The notes: generated from the sequence alone by a model not told the origin. A DNA stretch of 64,000 nt from Janthinobacterium sp. Marseille (GCF_000013625.1 NC_009659.1:2914001-2978000); one strand, 5' to 3'; shown: positions 28,382 through 38,087, counted from the first letter of the stretch. Program-made: numbers and translations.

Positions 28382-29584
28382 ATGACATCACATAGTTTTT
28401 TTCCGTCCATGCCGCACGCTTTGAATGTGCTTACCGCAACCGGCCTGATCCTGATCGTCGGTGTGCTGGGCGCGCATTTCCTGCGCCGCTTCTTTCCACA
28501 AATCCCGGCCATCACCTGTTATGTGCTGACCGGATTGCTAATCGGCCCTTCGGTACTGAACCTGATCGATGCCCCGATGCTTGAAGAAATCAGCATCATG
28601 GTGGACCTCGCGCTGGGCCTGGTACTGTTTGAACTTGGCCGGCGCGTCGATTACAAATGGCTGCTGCGCGAAAGAGGCTTGCTGATCACCGGCATACTGC
28701 TGAGCCTGGTTACCTTCTTCGCCCTCTTCCTGCTGTTGACGCAATTCGGTGTCAGCAAACTGGTCGCCAGCATGGTGGCGGCACTCGGTATGGCTACCTC
28801 ACCGGCCGTCATCCTCAACGTGGTACGCGAGGTCAAGGCAGAAGGCCAACTGACCGAACGCATGCTCAATATCGTGGTCATCGGCAACGCACTGGCCTTT
28901 ATTATTTTTTCAATGGGACTCGCAGCGGTCCACGTCGAATACTCTGCCGGCTGGGAAAGTTATATCCTGCACCCGCTCTATCTCTTGCTGGGTTCGGCCG
29001 CCCTCGGCTGGATCATCAGCCGCCTGCTGGTATGGATAGGCCAATGGCTGGGACGCGATAGCCAGGCACAACTGATACTGGTACTGGCACTGATTGCCGC
29101 GACGGTCGGCATTTCCGTCATGTTCAATTTGTCAGCCCTGATCGCCCTGCTGGTGTTTGGTATCGCCAGCCGTAGTTATGATGCGAAGCACGCGATCGTA
29201 GAGCCGGACCTGAGTCAGTTCAGCGGCTTGTTCTATGTCGCACTGTTTGTCTTTGCCGGTGCCAAGCTGGAGTTGTCACATCTGTTGACACTGTGGCCGG
29301 CGGTACTCGCTTTCATTGCATTGCGCCTCGTCATCGCGATGACAACCACGACTGCGATGGCACGCATCAATGGTGTTACCTTGCGCAAGGGCGCTTTGCT
29401 CGGGATCGGCCTGATGCCTTTATCCGGCTTCAACATCATCATGGTGCAACATGCGGTCGGCTACTACCCGCAGTTCGGTTCGCAACTCGCTGCGCTGGTG
29501 GTATCGATACTCGTCATCCTGGAAATCATAGGCCCGGTCTGCACCCGTTATGCACTCGTTGCATCCGGTGAAGCCAAGCAATAA
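28382..29584 (+). CDS. CPA2-family cation:proton antiporter (KefB/RosB-like membrane domain)
   Basis: This 400-residue inner-membrane protein has 11-12 predicted membrane segments and the CPA2 features PAITCYVLTGLLIGP, VDLALGLVLFELG and GMATSPAVILNVV. It probably exchanges K+ or Na+ for protons. It ends right after the transport domain, so it lacks the C-terminal TrkA-N/TrkA-C nucleotide-sensing domains of KefB/KefC. CGGGAAC precedes ATG 28382. ybdK follows after 17 bases in the same direction, suggesting an operon. Confidence 0.88.
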   Translation: MTSHSFFPSMPHALNVLTATGLILIVGVLGAHFLRRFFPQIPAITCYVLTGLLIGPSVLNLIDAPMLEEISIMVDLALGLVLFELGRRVDYKWLLRERGLLITGILLSLVTFFALFLLLTQFGVSKLVASMVAALGMATSPAVILNVVREVKAEGQLTERMLNIVVIGNALAFIIFSMGLAAVHVEYSAGWESYILHPLYLLLGSAALGWIISRLLVWIGQWLGRDSQAQLILVLALIAATVGISVMFNLSALIALLVFGIASRSYDAKHAIVEPDLSQFSGLFYVALFVFAGAKLELSHLLTLWPAVLAFIALRLVIAMTTTTAMARINGVTLRKGALLGIGLMPLSGFNIIMVQHAVGYYPQFGSQLAALVVSILVILEIIGPVCTRYALVASGEAKQ

Positions 29585-29601
29585 GCAAACAAGGAAACCC
29601 T

Positions 29602-30714
29602 ATGCTGGAATTCAATAATTCAACCCCGCTGACGATGGGCGTGGAACTGGAACTGCAGATCGTCAATCGACGTGATTACAATCTGACACGCGGTTCCAGC
29701 GACTTGCTGGTAATCATAGACAAGACCGACCACGGCTACGATATCAAGCCGGAAATCACCGAGAGCATGATCGAGATTGCGACCTCGGTGCATACCGATC
29801 ACAAGGAAATGCTGGCCGAACTGACCGCCATGCGTACCCTGCTCATCAGTGCTGCGGACAAGCTCAACCTTGGCCTCGCCGGTGGCGGTGCGCACCCCTT
29901 CCAGCACTGGGAAGACCAGCGCATCTACCCGACTGACCGTTATCGCCTGGTCTCCGAACTGTACGGCTACCTGGCCAAGCAATTCACCGTGTATGGCCAG
30001 CACATCCATATCGGCTGCGCCACCGGCGATGAAGCGATACGCCTCGCCCATATGCTGGCGCGCTACATCCCGCACTTCATCACGATGTCGGCTTCGTCGC
30101 CGTTTTACCAGGGTGTGGACACCACTTTCCAGTCGTCGCGCCTGACCAGCATCAACGCCTTCCCGCTGAGCGGCTATATGCCTTTCGTCACTGACTGGGA
30201 TTCCTTCAACGCTTACTTCGACAAAATGTCCAGCCTCGGCATCGTCGCCAGCATGAAGGATTTCTATTGGGATATCCGTCCTAAACCGGAATACGGCACG
30301 GTCGAGATCCGCGTCTGCGACACACCACTGTCGATTGAAGTCGCGGTAGCACTGGCCGGTTACGCGCAAACCCTGAGCAAATTCTTCTTTGCCCAGCAAG
30401 AATTGAAACCGGCACAAGACACTTACCTGACCTATTCCTATAACCGCTTCCAGGCTTGCCGTTTCGGACTCAATGGCGCACTGATCAATCCGATCAACGG
30501 CACCCAGACTTCGATCAAGGAAGACATCCTGCAGACTTTCGAGATGCTGGCTGATATCGCGCAGGAGCTCGGCACCACGGAAGCAATAGAGTTATTGCGC
30601 CAGCGCATACAGGCCGGCCAATCCGATGCCGACTGGCTGCGTGCCAGTTATGAAAAATCCGGCTCGCTGAGTGATGTCGTACGTCAACAAAGCGCGGTCT
30701 GGATGGCACGCTAG
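29602..30714 (+). CDS. ybdK: YbdK-family carboxylate-amine ligase (glutamate-cysteine ligase 2 fold)
   Basis: This 370-residue protein matches the GCS2/YbdK family: PLTMGVELELQIVNRRDYNL at the start, a GGGAHPF motif, YGQHIHIGCATGDEAI, and YGTVEIRVCDTPLS. E. coli YbdK shows weak gamma-glutamylcysteine ligase activity; the physiological substrate is uncertain. AAGGAA precedes ATG 29602. It probably forms an operon with the antiporter. Cytoplasmic. Confidence 0.92.
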   Translation: MLEFNNSTPLTMGVELELQIVNRRDYNLTRGSSDLLVIIDKTDHGYDIKPEITESMIEIATSVHTDHKEMLAELTAMRTLLISAADKLNLGLAGGGAHPFQHWEDQRIYPTDRYRLVSELYGYLAKQFTVYGQHIHIGCATGDEAIRLAHMLARYIPHFITMSASSPFYQGVDTTFQSSRLTSINAFPLSGYMPFVTDWDSFNAYFDKMSSLGIVASMKDFYWDIRPKPEYGTVEIRVCDTPLSIEVAVALAGYAQTLSKFFFAQQELKPAQDTYLTYSYNRFQACRFGLNGALINPINGTQTSIKEDILQTFEMLADIAQELGTTEAIELLRQRIQAGQSDADWLRASYEKSGSLSDVVRQQSAVWMAR

Positions 30715-30749
30715 GGTCACCACACTCTGCTGCACTGCACAGTTTTGTA

Positions 30750-30790
30750 AGCGCTTTCCCACAACAGAATCGGAAAAGCGCCGATTCTGC
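30750..30790 (+). promoter_or_regulatory. Overlapping alternative hairpins in the leader of the sigma-54 activator gene
   Basis: CAGAATCGG (30765-30773) and CCGATTCTG (30781-30789) form a perfect 9-bp stem. GCGCTTTCC at 30751 can instead pair with GGAAAAGCGC (30772-30781). The two structures exclude each other. There is no T-run, so a simple terminator is less likely. Confidence 0.4.
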
Positions 30791-30855
30791 GATGTTATCA
30801 ACTACCTCACAATCTACTCTGTAAAAGTCGTAGCCGTCTAACAGAGGAGAAGTGA

Positions 30856-31971
30856 ATGTCGAACGGATTGAATGTATGTGGTGAAGTCGTGGATTTGCCG
30901 ATTTCAAACACCCATAACATAGCCGTATTGCAAGCTCAGAATAGCTCCCCCACTATTTCGCTCAATAAACTTGCGCGTTGCGGCGATCTGTATGGCGCTT
31001 CGGCGCCCATGCAGCAGTTATTCCAAATGATAGGGAAAGTGGCCCCTACCACCGCCAACGTCCTGATCGCCGGCGAAAGCGGCACGGGTAAGGAGCTGGT
31101 TGCGCAAGCCATCCATCAGTTGAGCCGGGAACAGGACAAGCCCTTCGTCGCGCTCAACTGCAGCGCCGTATCGCCACAGCTGATCGAAGCCGAACTATTC
31201 GGCCACGAACGCGGCAGCTTTACCGGTGCGATCCGCATGCAAAAAGGCTGTTTTGAACGTGCCGACGGTGGCACCCTCTTCCTCGATGAAGTGACTGAAA
31301 TGTCGCTCGATATGCAGGTCAAACTCTTGCGTGTCCTCGAAACCAGCCGCTTCTGCCGTATCGGTGCCGAAGAAGAAACCGAAGTCAAAGTACGCGTCGT
31401 CGCCGCGACCAATCGCGACCCGGTGGAAGCGATGAAAAGCGGCATCCTGCGCAGCGACCTGTTTTATCGCCTCGCGGTCTTCCCGCTCGATTTGCCACCC
31501 TTGCGTGAGCGCGGCGAGGATATCCGCCTGCTGGCCGGCCTGTTCCTCGACCAATTGAATGAAGAAGACGGCCGCAACCGGGTCTTTTCGAAGGCTTCGT
31601 GGCGCCTGTTGAATGAATACAACTGGCCGGGTAATGTCCGTGAACTGAAAAACGTCGTGCACCGCGCCTACATCATGGCCGACCAGGAGCTGGAATTGTT
31701 GCCGGCCGTGAACCCGAACCGCTCCATGGTCAGTGACCAGATCGGCGACTGTGTCACCGTGCAGCTGGGCAGCAAGCTGGCCGATGCCGAGCAACGCCTG
31801 ATTTATGCCACTTTGGGGCACTGTGGCGGTAATAAGACTCTGACCGCCGAGGTGTTAGGTGTGAGCCTGAAAACCCTTTACAATCGTTTGAATGAATACC
31901 AGGCCAAACTCTTCCTGGGCGATGTTATCCCGCATGCGCGACCGTATGGCGCGCAAAGCAGGAATCAATGA
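30856..31971 (+). CDS. Sigma-54-dependent transcriptional activator without sensory domain
   Basis: This 371-residue bacterial enhancer-binding protein has an AAA+ core at residues 44-275 with Walker A GESGTGKE (73-80), Walker B TLFLDE and an FRLA-type sensor. A Fis-type helix-turn-helix is at about 320-345 (GNKTLTAEVLGVSLKTLYNRL). The sigma-54 contact loop reads GSFTGA (120-125) instead of GAFTGA, an Ala-to-Ser change seen in some family members. Only 43 residues precede the core and they form no receiver or GAF domain, as in PspF. GAGGAG precedes ATG 30856. The target is unknown; it is followed by two response regulators. Confidence 0.92.
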   Translation: MSNGLNVCGEVVDLPISNTHNIAVLQAQNSSPTISLNKLARCGDLYGASAPMQQLFQMIGKVAPTTANVLIAGESGTGKELVAQAIHQLSREQDKPFVALNCSAVSPQLIEAELFGHERGSFTGAIRMQKGCFERADGGTLFLDEVTEMSLDMQVKLLRVLETSRFCRIGAEEETEVKVRVVAATNRDPVEAMKSGILRSDLFYRLAVFPLDLPPLRERGEDIRLLAGLFLDQLNEEDGRNRVFSKASWRLLNEYNWPGNVRELKNVVHRAYIMADQELELLPAVNPNRSMVSDQIGDCVTVQLGSKLADAEQRLIYATLGHCGGNKTLTAEVLGVSLKTLYNRLNEYQAKLFLGDVIPHARPYGAQSRNQ

Positions 31972-32006
31972 TCGGCGAAGTGCTTAGTTAAACGCACATA
32001 CTTATA

Positions 32007-32639
32007 ATGATAAAAATTCTGGTAGTCGATGACCATGCAGTAGTAAGAGCCGGTGTGCAGTATTTCATCGCACAGGTACCGGACATGAAAATTGAAGGCG
32101 AAGCCGCTACTGCGCAAGAAGCCATCCGTCTGGTTCGTGCCCAGGATTGGGATATCGTTTTGCTCGACATTAATATGCCGGACAAAAGCGGCGTCGAAGT
32201 ATTAAAACAAATCAAGCGCGAAAAACCTGAGCTGCCGGTCCTGATTTTGAGCATGCATCCGGAAAGCCGTTACGCGGTACAAATCCTGCGCAGTGGGGCA
32301 AGCGGCTATGTACAAAAGGAAGCGCTGGCAGAAGAACTGGTCAACGCGATCCAGACTATCCTGCGCGGCCACAAATACATTAGCCATACGGTCGCGGAGT
32401 TGCTGACGACAGAACTGGATACGAGCACCGAAAAGCCTTTGCACGAAACGCTGTCGAAACGCGAATATGAAATTTTCTACAAGCTGTGCCAGGGTCATGG
32501 CGTCACCAAGATTGCTGACGAACTTTGCCTGAGTGTCAAAACCGTCAGTACTTATCGGGCCCGTGTCTTGCAAAAGATGAATATGGAAAATAACGCCGGC
32601 ATCATTTATTACGCAATCAAGCAAAACCTGATCGACTGA
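32007..32639 (+). CDS. NarL/FixJ-family response regulator
   Basis: This 210-residue DNA-binding response regulator has a receiver domain (1-118) with acidic pair DD8-9, phospho-acceptor Asp54 (LLDINMP) and Lys104. A LuxR-type helix-turn-helix lies at about 145-205 (LSKREYEIFYKLCQGHGVTKIADELCLSVKTVSTYRARVLQKM). The convergent HisKA_3 kinase at 33190-35226 is the natural partner. The gene begins 36 bases after the sigma-54 activator. Confidence 0.95.
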   Translation: MIKILVVDDHAVVRAGVQYFIAQVPDMKIEGEAATAQEAIRLVRAQDWDIVLLDINMPDKSGVEVLKQIKREKPELPVLILSMHPESRYAVQILRSGASGYVQKEALAEELVNAIQTILRGHKYISHTVAELLTTELDTSTEKPLHETLSKREYEIFYKLCQGHGVTKIADELCLSVKTVSTYRARVLQKMNMENNAGIIYYAIKQNLID

Positions 32640-32719
32640 AAAGCCGGCTGGAAGAGTGTGGAAACGAATGTAAAGATGTGCCGATACAGCAGTCAGCAGT
32701 CCTTAACCGTGGTTGAAAT

Positions 32720-33154
32720 ATGAGCCAAGCAACGACTTTTGAAAATTCAGTGAGTCATCCATTACGTATCTTCCTGGTTGAAGATTCACTGGATGTACGC
32801 GAGCTCATGATAGAGAACCTGGCGATGATCCCCGGCGTCGTCGTAGCCGGCGTGTCTGAATCGGAAGGTGATGCACTGAATCAGTTGAATGCATTGCCCT
32901 GCGATGTGCTGATCGTCGATATCCAGCTGAAAAAAGGCAATGGCATCAACCTGCTGCGCCAGATTTCCGAAAAAACCAAAATCTCGAATACGCTGAAAAT
33001 CATTTGCAGCAACAACGCTACTGAAGTCTTCCGTCGTGTCGGTCGCCAGTACGGCGTCAACCATTTCTTTGACAAAACTTCCGAGTTTCCCCAATTGTTT
33101 GAACTGGTGAAAAACCTGAGCTGCGCCAGGCTTGAATACAACGGCCGCGGCTAA
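32720..33154 (+). CDS. Stand-alone response regulator receiver protein
   Basis: This 144-residue protein is a receiver domain only, with Glu-Asp at 21-22, phospho-acceptor Asp67 (VLIVDIQL) and Lys119 (FFDKT). It has no output domain. It could be an intermediate in a phosphorelay, or compete with the NarL-type regulator for the nearby kinase. It lies 80 bases downstream of that regulator and converges with the kinase gene. Confidence 0.9.
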   Translation: MSQATTFENSVSHPLRIFLVEDSLDVRELMIENLAMIPGVVVAGVSESEGDALNQLNALPCDVLIVDIQLKKGNGINLLRQISEKTKISNTLKIICSNNATEVFRRVGRQYGVNHFFDKTSEFPQLFELVKNLSCARLEYNGRG

Positions 33155-33189
33155 ACCGCTGTTTTAAATCCCTGCCACACCGGAAATCG

Positions 33190-35226
33190 CTAGCGCGACT
33201 TTTCCGTCTCGTCGTTTTCTTCGTTCTCTTCTTCGACTTCAATCTGCATATTCACCGCTGTTTTAGGGATGGAGATGGCAATAGTTGTACCCCTGCCCAC
33301 CACGCTGGTGACCTGTACCGAGCCACCCAGGTAACCGGCGCGCTCGCGCATGCCGCGCAAGCCATGTGTCATGACGCCGGACTGTGCTGTCGGCATGCCG
33401 ACCCCGTTATCACGTATGGTCAGCAGGATTTCATCTTCGGTATCGTCCAGCACTACATCCACATGCGTGGCCTGCGCGTGCTTGGCAATATTATTCAGGG
33501 ATTCCTGCACCATGCGGAACAAGGCGATATCCACGCGCGGCGCGTAAATCAGCCTGTCATCCGGCAGGCTCGCATTGCAGGTTACACCTGTGTATTTTTC
33601 AAACTCTGCCGCCTGTTCGGCAATCGCAACCTTGACACCAAAGACGTCCAGTTTGTCCGGACGCAAGCCATTCTGGATGCGCCGGGTGGCATCGGTAATC
33701 GAACTCAGCAAGGCTTTAATTTTTAACGAACGTTCAGTAAATTTCGGTTCCGGCGGCATTTGCTGGAACAAGAGCGACAAATGCATATTCAGCGCAGTCA
33801 GTGCCGAGCCCAGGTCATCATGCAACTCCCGTGCGATCGAACGCTTCTCTTCTTCGCGCGTGGTTTCCAGATGGCCGATCAACTCACTGACTTCAAAGGT
33901 ACGCGCCGCCACCAATGCTTCCAGTTGCGTTTCATGCGCTTTCAGCGAATCTTCCATGCGCTTGCGTTCGGTGATATCGGTGCTGATACCGACCAGGCCC
34001 ATGATCTGGCCGTTCGCATTCAGCCATGGTGCCTTGGTTGAATGCATCGTGTGCACACCGCTGGCAAAACGTATCGTCGTTTCAAATACCTTGGGTACAC
34101 CACCATCGAGCACACTCTGGTCTTCCAGCTTGACCTTTTCCGCATCTTCTTTCAGCGGATACAGATCTATGCTGCGGAAACCGATGACCTCTTCCCTTTG
34201 CTTGCCCAGCAAACGCAATTTGGCCGGGTTCGCAAACACCATGCGACCGGTGTTGTCCTTGACGAAAATAGCATCCGGTGTGTTATCGCTGACCGCGCGC
34301 AACAAGGCATTGCTTTCCGCCAGCGCCGCTTCACCCTGTTGCCGCCCCTCGTACTCACGGTTGAGCAAGGCAGCGGTACGGCAAAACATAATGAAGAGCA
34401 GCGAGCTGCTCAGCAGGATCAGCAGCGGTGAGGCCTTGTCGGCATCATAGAAACGGTTTTGTACGCCCCACTTGATGGCGAAATCAAGTATCACCAGCAG
34501 GATCAGGCTGTTCGGTAATAAACGACGCAGCAAGGGACCGCCGGGCGATGTACTGTTCCACAGGCTCATCAGGCGATGCTCAGGGCGTGCTGAAAGGATG
34601 CCGAGCGCCAGGATAAAGAAGATGATGGAAATAAACGGCGTAACGGTATGCGCCGCATTCAATTCATCGACCGACATCACGTTATACAAATGACCGATCA
34701 GCGGAATACCCATCACGCCGGCCAGTACAAAAGCGCCGTATTCAGATGGATAGTGATCACGCGCAGTACGGTAATCCAGCAGCAACAGGCTCAGGCCGGC
34801 CAGTGTGAAGCCCAGTGCCGGCAATGGTGCCATGCGCTCAAGGTAAGCCTTGTATTCATTCGTCGCCAGTGCCGGGATCAAACGCTCTATACCGACATTG
34901 ACGCCAAACATGAACTGCAGCAGCGTCGACAATCCAAGTAAAGCGACGCACAGTGAAACGATCACCGCCGTTACCGCAAACACGGTTTGCGCGCGCGGCG
35001 TGGATACCTTGAAGGAACGCAATGCCAGTGCAAGTCCGGCCAGCACAAAGGCAAGCGCTGTATTTGCCAGGATAGGAACCAGGTCGAACAGGCGGTAATT
35101 CAAGACCCACAGGTCTTGCCGCACATTGACCATCGCAAGCATACCCACACCCACCATCAGCAAGGCAGCCAATAACGGTGCCCACAGGGGCGTGTAAGTA
35201 GTACGAGCGCGCGGGCTTGTCAGCAT
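33190..35226 (-). CDS. Membrane sensor histidine kinase with PAS domain (HisKA_3 type)
   Basis: This 678-residue kinase has seven to eight membrane segments in residues 10-290. A PAS domain follows (about 305-420, NTPDAIFVKDNTGRMVFANP). The HisKA_3 dimerisation box has the phospho-acceptor His469 (IARELHDDLGSALTAL). The HATPase domain includes NNIAKHA, DNGVGMP and THGLRGMRERAGYLGG. The C-terminal tail is very acidic (EVEEENEENDETEKSR). ATG 35226 has AGGA upstream; an earlier in-frame ATG at 35304 is less likely. HisKA_3 kinases pair with NarL-type regulators, matching the gene at 32007. The signal is unknown. Confidence 0.93.
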   Translation of the reverse strand: MLTSPRARTTYTPLWAPLLAALLMVGVGMLAMVNVRQDLWVLNYRLFDLVPILANTALAFVLAGLALALRSFKVSTPRAQTVFAVTAVIVSLCVALLGLSTLLQFMFGVNVGIERLIPALATNEYKAYLERMAPLPALGFTLAGLSLLLLDYRTARDHYPSEYGAFVLAGVMGIPLIGHLYNVMSVDELNAAHTVTPFISIIFFILALGILSARPEHRLMSLWNSTSPGGPLLRRLLPNSLILLVILDFAIKWGVQNRFYDADKASPLLILLSSSLLFIMFCRTAALLNREYEGRQQGEAALAESNALLRAVSDNTPDAIFVKDNTGRMVFANPAKLRLLGKQREEVIGFRSIDLYPLKEDAEKVKLEDQSVLDGGVPKVFETTIRFASGVHTMHSTKAPWLNANGQIMGLVGISTDITERKRMEDSLKAHETQLEALVAARTFEVSELIGHLETTREEEKRSIARELHDDLGSALTALNMHLSLLFQQMPPEPKFTERSLKIKALLSSITDATRRIQNGLRPDKLDVFGVKVAIAEQAAEFEKYTGVTCNASLPDDRLIYAPRVDIALFRMVQESLNNIAKHAQATHVDVVLDDTEDEILLTIRDNGVGMPTAQSGVMTHGLRGMRERAGYLGGSVQVTSVVGRGTTIAISIPKTAVNMQIEVEEENEENDETEKSR

Positions 35227-35752
35227 AAAGAATCCTGTGTGAATAAATGATGATCGAAACAATGCATACGATCGGTTTTCAACGCTGCCGACTGACGTTT
35301 CCATCCACCACTTGCTGTCCTGATCGCGGCGACGCAGTCGCCGGAAGCTATATCCACAGCAACAGCAAGTGTTCCTGTATGAATATATGTGTGATGCAAA
35401 TCAGGATAGCAGCAAGCACGGACACTGCAAACATCTGAAAACATCTTCTTTATCAAGCTATGGCGGCAAATCGTTTGTTCAGATGCTGCCCAAATAAAAT
35501 AGTTCCAAAAAGACAACAAATTGTTTTGGGCAATGACCGGGGCAACTCCCTTTCCACCGGGAAAATAAACTCCTCTTTTCCCACATGTAGCGTTTTCAAG
35601 TTACCCGGGAATATTTACAAAAATAGCAAAAAATAAACATAAGTCCTTGATTCATATAGGGCTGCGAGCTGGCCTGCGACTTGCGTTATGTAAGGCAGGC
35701 ACTTTTGCCTTTAAGCGATTTATTCGCTGGAAATTTGTAAAAGGAGAATGCT
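35227..35752. other. Intergenic region between the kinase and csbD-like genes
   Basis: No gene is supported in these 526 bases. The left end carries the kinase leader (minus strand) and the right end the csbD leader with a strong AAAAGGAG ribosome site. The stretch 35450-35660 is AT-rich and has a CCAAAA/TTTTGG inverted repeat near 35505-35529. A promoter cannot be placed firmly. Confidence 0.5.
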
Positions 35753-35971
35753 ATGAATTGGGACGTTATTGAAGGTAACTGGAAACAACTCAAGGGCAAT
35801 ATCAAAGAGCAATGGGGCAAGCTGACTGACGATCATCTCGACACGATCGCCGGCAAGCGCGACCAGCTCGCAGGCAAAATTCAGGAAGCCTACGGCGTCA
35901 ATAAAGACGAGGCCGAAAAACAGATCCAGGCTTTCGAAGAACGCAACCGCAACGACAAGCGTTATCTGTAA
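35753..35971 (+). CDS. CsbD-family stress protein
   Basis: This 72-residue protein matches the CsbD family: MNWDVIEGNWKQLKGNIKEQ, then a KLTDDHLDTIAGKRDQLAGKIQEAYG core. Members are abundant small hydrophilic proteins induced by general stress; the molecular role is not known. AAAAGGAG lies 6 bases upstream of ATG 35753, a very strong ribosome site. The next gene, a small secreted protein, starts 72 bases downstream. Confidence 0.93.
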   Translation: MNWDVIEGNWKQLKGNIKEQWGKLTDDHLDTIAGKRDQLAGKIQEAYGVNKDEAEKQIQAFEERNRNDKRYL

Positions 35972-36043
35972 ACGCCCTCTTTGCAGTGCGGGCTTAAAGC
36001 TCACCAGCAGCAAGACCTTCTAAATAAAACATAAGGATACAAA

Positions 36044-36586
36044 ATGAAAAAATCCCTCTCTATGATAGTCATGGCTGCAGCTAGCTTCGGATTCATGAGC
36101 GCTTCCTCTGCAGCACCAAACGAAGCCAAGGCTAACTACGACGCGGCCAAAACACGCGCAGAAGCCGATTACAAAGTTGCTCGCGCCCACTGCGATAGCC
36201 TGAAAGGCAATGCCAAAGACGTCTGCCAGGAAGAAGCCAAGGCTGGTGAAGTAAAAGCCAAAGCCGAAGCTGAAGCTGCCTATAAAGGCACACCTGCAGC
36301 CCATAAAAAAGCACGCACTGACATCGCCGATGCCAACTATAAAGTCGCGAAAGAAAAATGTGACGACTTTAACGGCAATCAAAAAGATGTTTGTGTAAAA
36401 GAAGCCAAAGCGGCTCACACTTCAGCAATTGCCGATGCAAAAGCATCGAAAGAAGTGACTGATGCACGTAAAGATGCACGCGACGAAAAAGTCGATGCTA
36501 ACGTTGCAGTGAAAAAAGAGAAATGTGATGCTCTTGCAGGTGAAGAAAAATCACGTTGTATCGCTGCTGCCAACGCCAGCAAATAA
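36044..36586 (+). CDS. Secreted Ala/Lys-rich protein with three C-x10-C repeats, unknown
   Basis: This 180-residue protein has a signal peptide ending near residue 24 (SASSAAPNEA). The mature part is charged and helical. Three similar segments carry a cysteine pair at the same spacing: CDSLKGNAKDVC, CDDFNGNQKDVC and CDALAGEEKSRC, each preceded by (Y)KVAxxK/H-like helix. They probably form disulfide-closed helical hairpins in the periplasm. I recognise no named family; similar proteins are sometimes mislabelled TolA-like because of composition. AAGGAT precedes ATG 36044, and a strong terminator follows. Confidence 0.8.
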   Translation: MKKSLSMIVMAAASFGFMSASSAAPNEAKANYDAAKTRAEADYKVARAHCDSLKGNAKDVCQEEAKAGEVKAKAEAEAAYKGTPAAHKKARTDIADANYKVAKEKCDDFNGNQKDVCVKEAKAAHTSAIADAKASKEVTDARKDARDEKVDANVAVKKEKCDALAGEEKSRCIAAANASK

Positions 36587-36642
36587 GCAATGGTGACAGG
36601 CTGATTAAGTATCGCCCTGTCTCTACACCATAGTTTGTATGC

Positions 36643-36676
36643 GGCCCCGGTAAATTTTATCGGGGCCGTTTTTTTT
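36643..36676 (+). terminator. Rho-independent terminator after the cysteine-repeat gene
   Basis: GGCCCCG and CGGGGCC form a strong stem (36643-36667, loop GTAAATTTTAT with extra A-T pairs), followed by eight or more Ts. Confidence 0.92.
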
Positions 36677-36698
36677 CTCGTCCCGCTTTTATCCTGTT

Positions 36699-38087
36699 TT
36701 AGCCCGGATGTATCATGTCTTGCGGCTTGACCCACAGGTCAAACTCTTCACTCGTCACATAACCCAGCGCCAGCGCGGTTTCCTTCAGGTTCGCTCCTTG
36801 CTGATGCGCCTGTTTCGCAATCTTGGCCGCCTTGTCGTAACCGATATGCGGTGCCAGGGCCGTCACCAACATCAGTGAACGTTCCATCAGGTCGGCGATA
36901 CGATCGCGATTGGCGACGATGCCGTGTGCGCAATGTTCATCAAAGCTATGGATGCCATCTGCCAGCAAGCGCACGCTTTGCAGGAAGTTATGCGCCAGCA
37001 GCGGCTTGAATACATTCAATTCGAAATTACCGGATGCGCCGCCGAAATTGAGTGCCACATCATTGCCAAAGACCTGGCAACACAGCATGGTCACCGCTTC
37101 GCTCTGCGTCGGGTTGACCTTGCCCGGCATGATGGAACTGCCCGGCTCGTTTTCCGGGATACTGATTTCACCCAGGCCGGAACGCGGACCGGATGCCAGC
37201 CAGCGCACATCGTTGGCGATCTTCATCATGCTGGCCGCCAGCGTCTTTAAGCCGCCATGCACGCTGACCATTGCATCATGAGCGGCCAGGGCCGCGAATT
37301 TATTGTCCGCACTTTTAAAAGTCACGCCGGTACGTTGCGTCAGTTCGGCGGCGACCCGTACACCAAACTCCGGATGGGTATTCAGGCCGGTACCGACCGC
37401 GGTACCGCCAACTGCCAAATCCTGCAGCGGTGGCAGCAAGGCATGGATGGCGGCGGTCGACTGCGCCAATTGCGCGACATAGCCGGAGAACTCCTGTCCC
37501 AGTGTCAGCGGTGTTGCATCCTGCAAATGGGTACGCCCTATCTTGACGATATCGGCGAATTCCTCTGCCTTCCCATTCAGGGTAGCTTGCAAGGCTGTGG
37601 CGGCCGGCAATAAGGTCTTGCTGACTGCCACACTGGCGGCGACATACATCGCCGTCGGAAAGATATCGTTGGAAGACTGGCCGAGATTCACATCATCATT
37701 CGGATGCACCAAGCGCTTCTCGCCGCGTTCGCCGCCGAGCAATTCGGATGCGCGGTTCGCCAGCACCTCATTCATATTCATATTGCTCTGCGTACCGGAG
37801 CCGGTTTGCCATACCGCCAGCGGAAATTCCAGCGGATGGCGTCCGTCTATGACTTCTTCCGCCGCCTGCGCAATCGCCTGCGCCTTATCCTTGGCCAGCT
37901 TGCCCAGGTCCAGGTTGACGATGGCCGCAGCGCGTTTGACCTCGGCCAGCGCGATGATCAATTCCTGTGGCATCTTTTCGGTGGAGATCTTGAAGTGCTC
38001 GAGCGAGCGCTGCGTTTGCGCCCCCCACAGGCGCTGGCTATCCACCTCTATCGGGCCGAAGGTATCGCGTTCTATACGTGTCGTCAT
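36699..38087 (-). CDS. fumC: Class II fumarate hydratase
   Basis: This 462-residue enzyme of the TCA cycle hydrates fumarate to L-malate and does not need an iron-sulfur cluster. The superfamily signature [15 protein letters not shown] holds the catalytic serine. Upstream blocks are [30 protein letters not shown] (substrate binding) and [17 protein letters not shown] with the catalytic His. Length matches E. coli FumC (467). As an oxidation-stable fumarase it fits a cell with sodB and iron-limitation control. It is cytoplasmic. Confidence 0.97.
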   Translation of the reverse strand: MTTRIERDTFGPIEVDSQRLWGAQTQRSLEHFKISTEKMPQELIIALAEVKRAAAIVNLDLGKLAKDKAQAIAQAAEEVIDGRHPLEFPLAVWQTGSGTQSNMNMNEVLANRASELLGGERGEKRLVHPNDDVNLGQSSNDIFPTAMYVAASVAVSKTLLPAATALQATLNGKAEEFADIVKIGRTHLQDATPLTLGQEFSGYVAQLAQSTAAIHALLPPLQDLAVGGTAVGTGLNTHPEFGVRVAAELTQRTGVTFKSADNKFAALAAHDAMVSVHGGLKTLAASMMKIANDVRWLASGPRSGLGEISIPENEPGSSIMPGKVNPTQSEAVTMLCCQVFGNDVALNFGGASGNFELNVFKPLLAHNFLQSVRLLADGIHSFDEHCAHGIVANRDRIADLMERSLMLVTALAPHIGYDKAAKIAKQAHQQGANLKETALALGYVTSEEFDLWVKPQDMIHPG

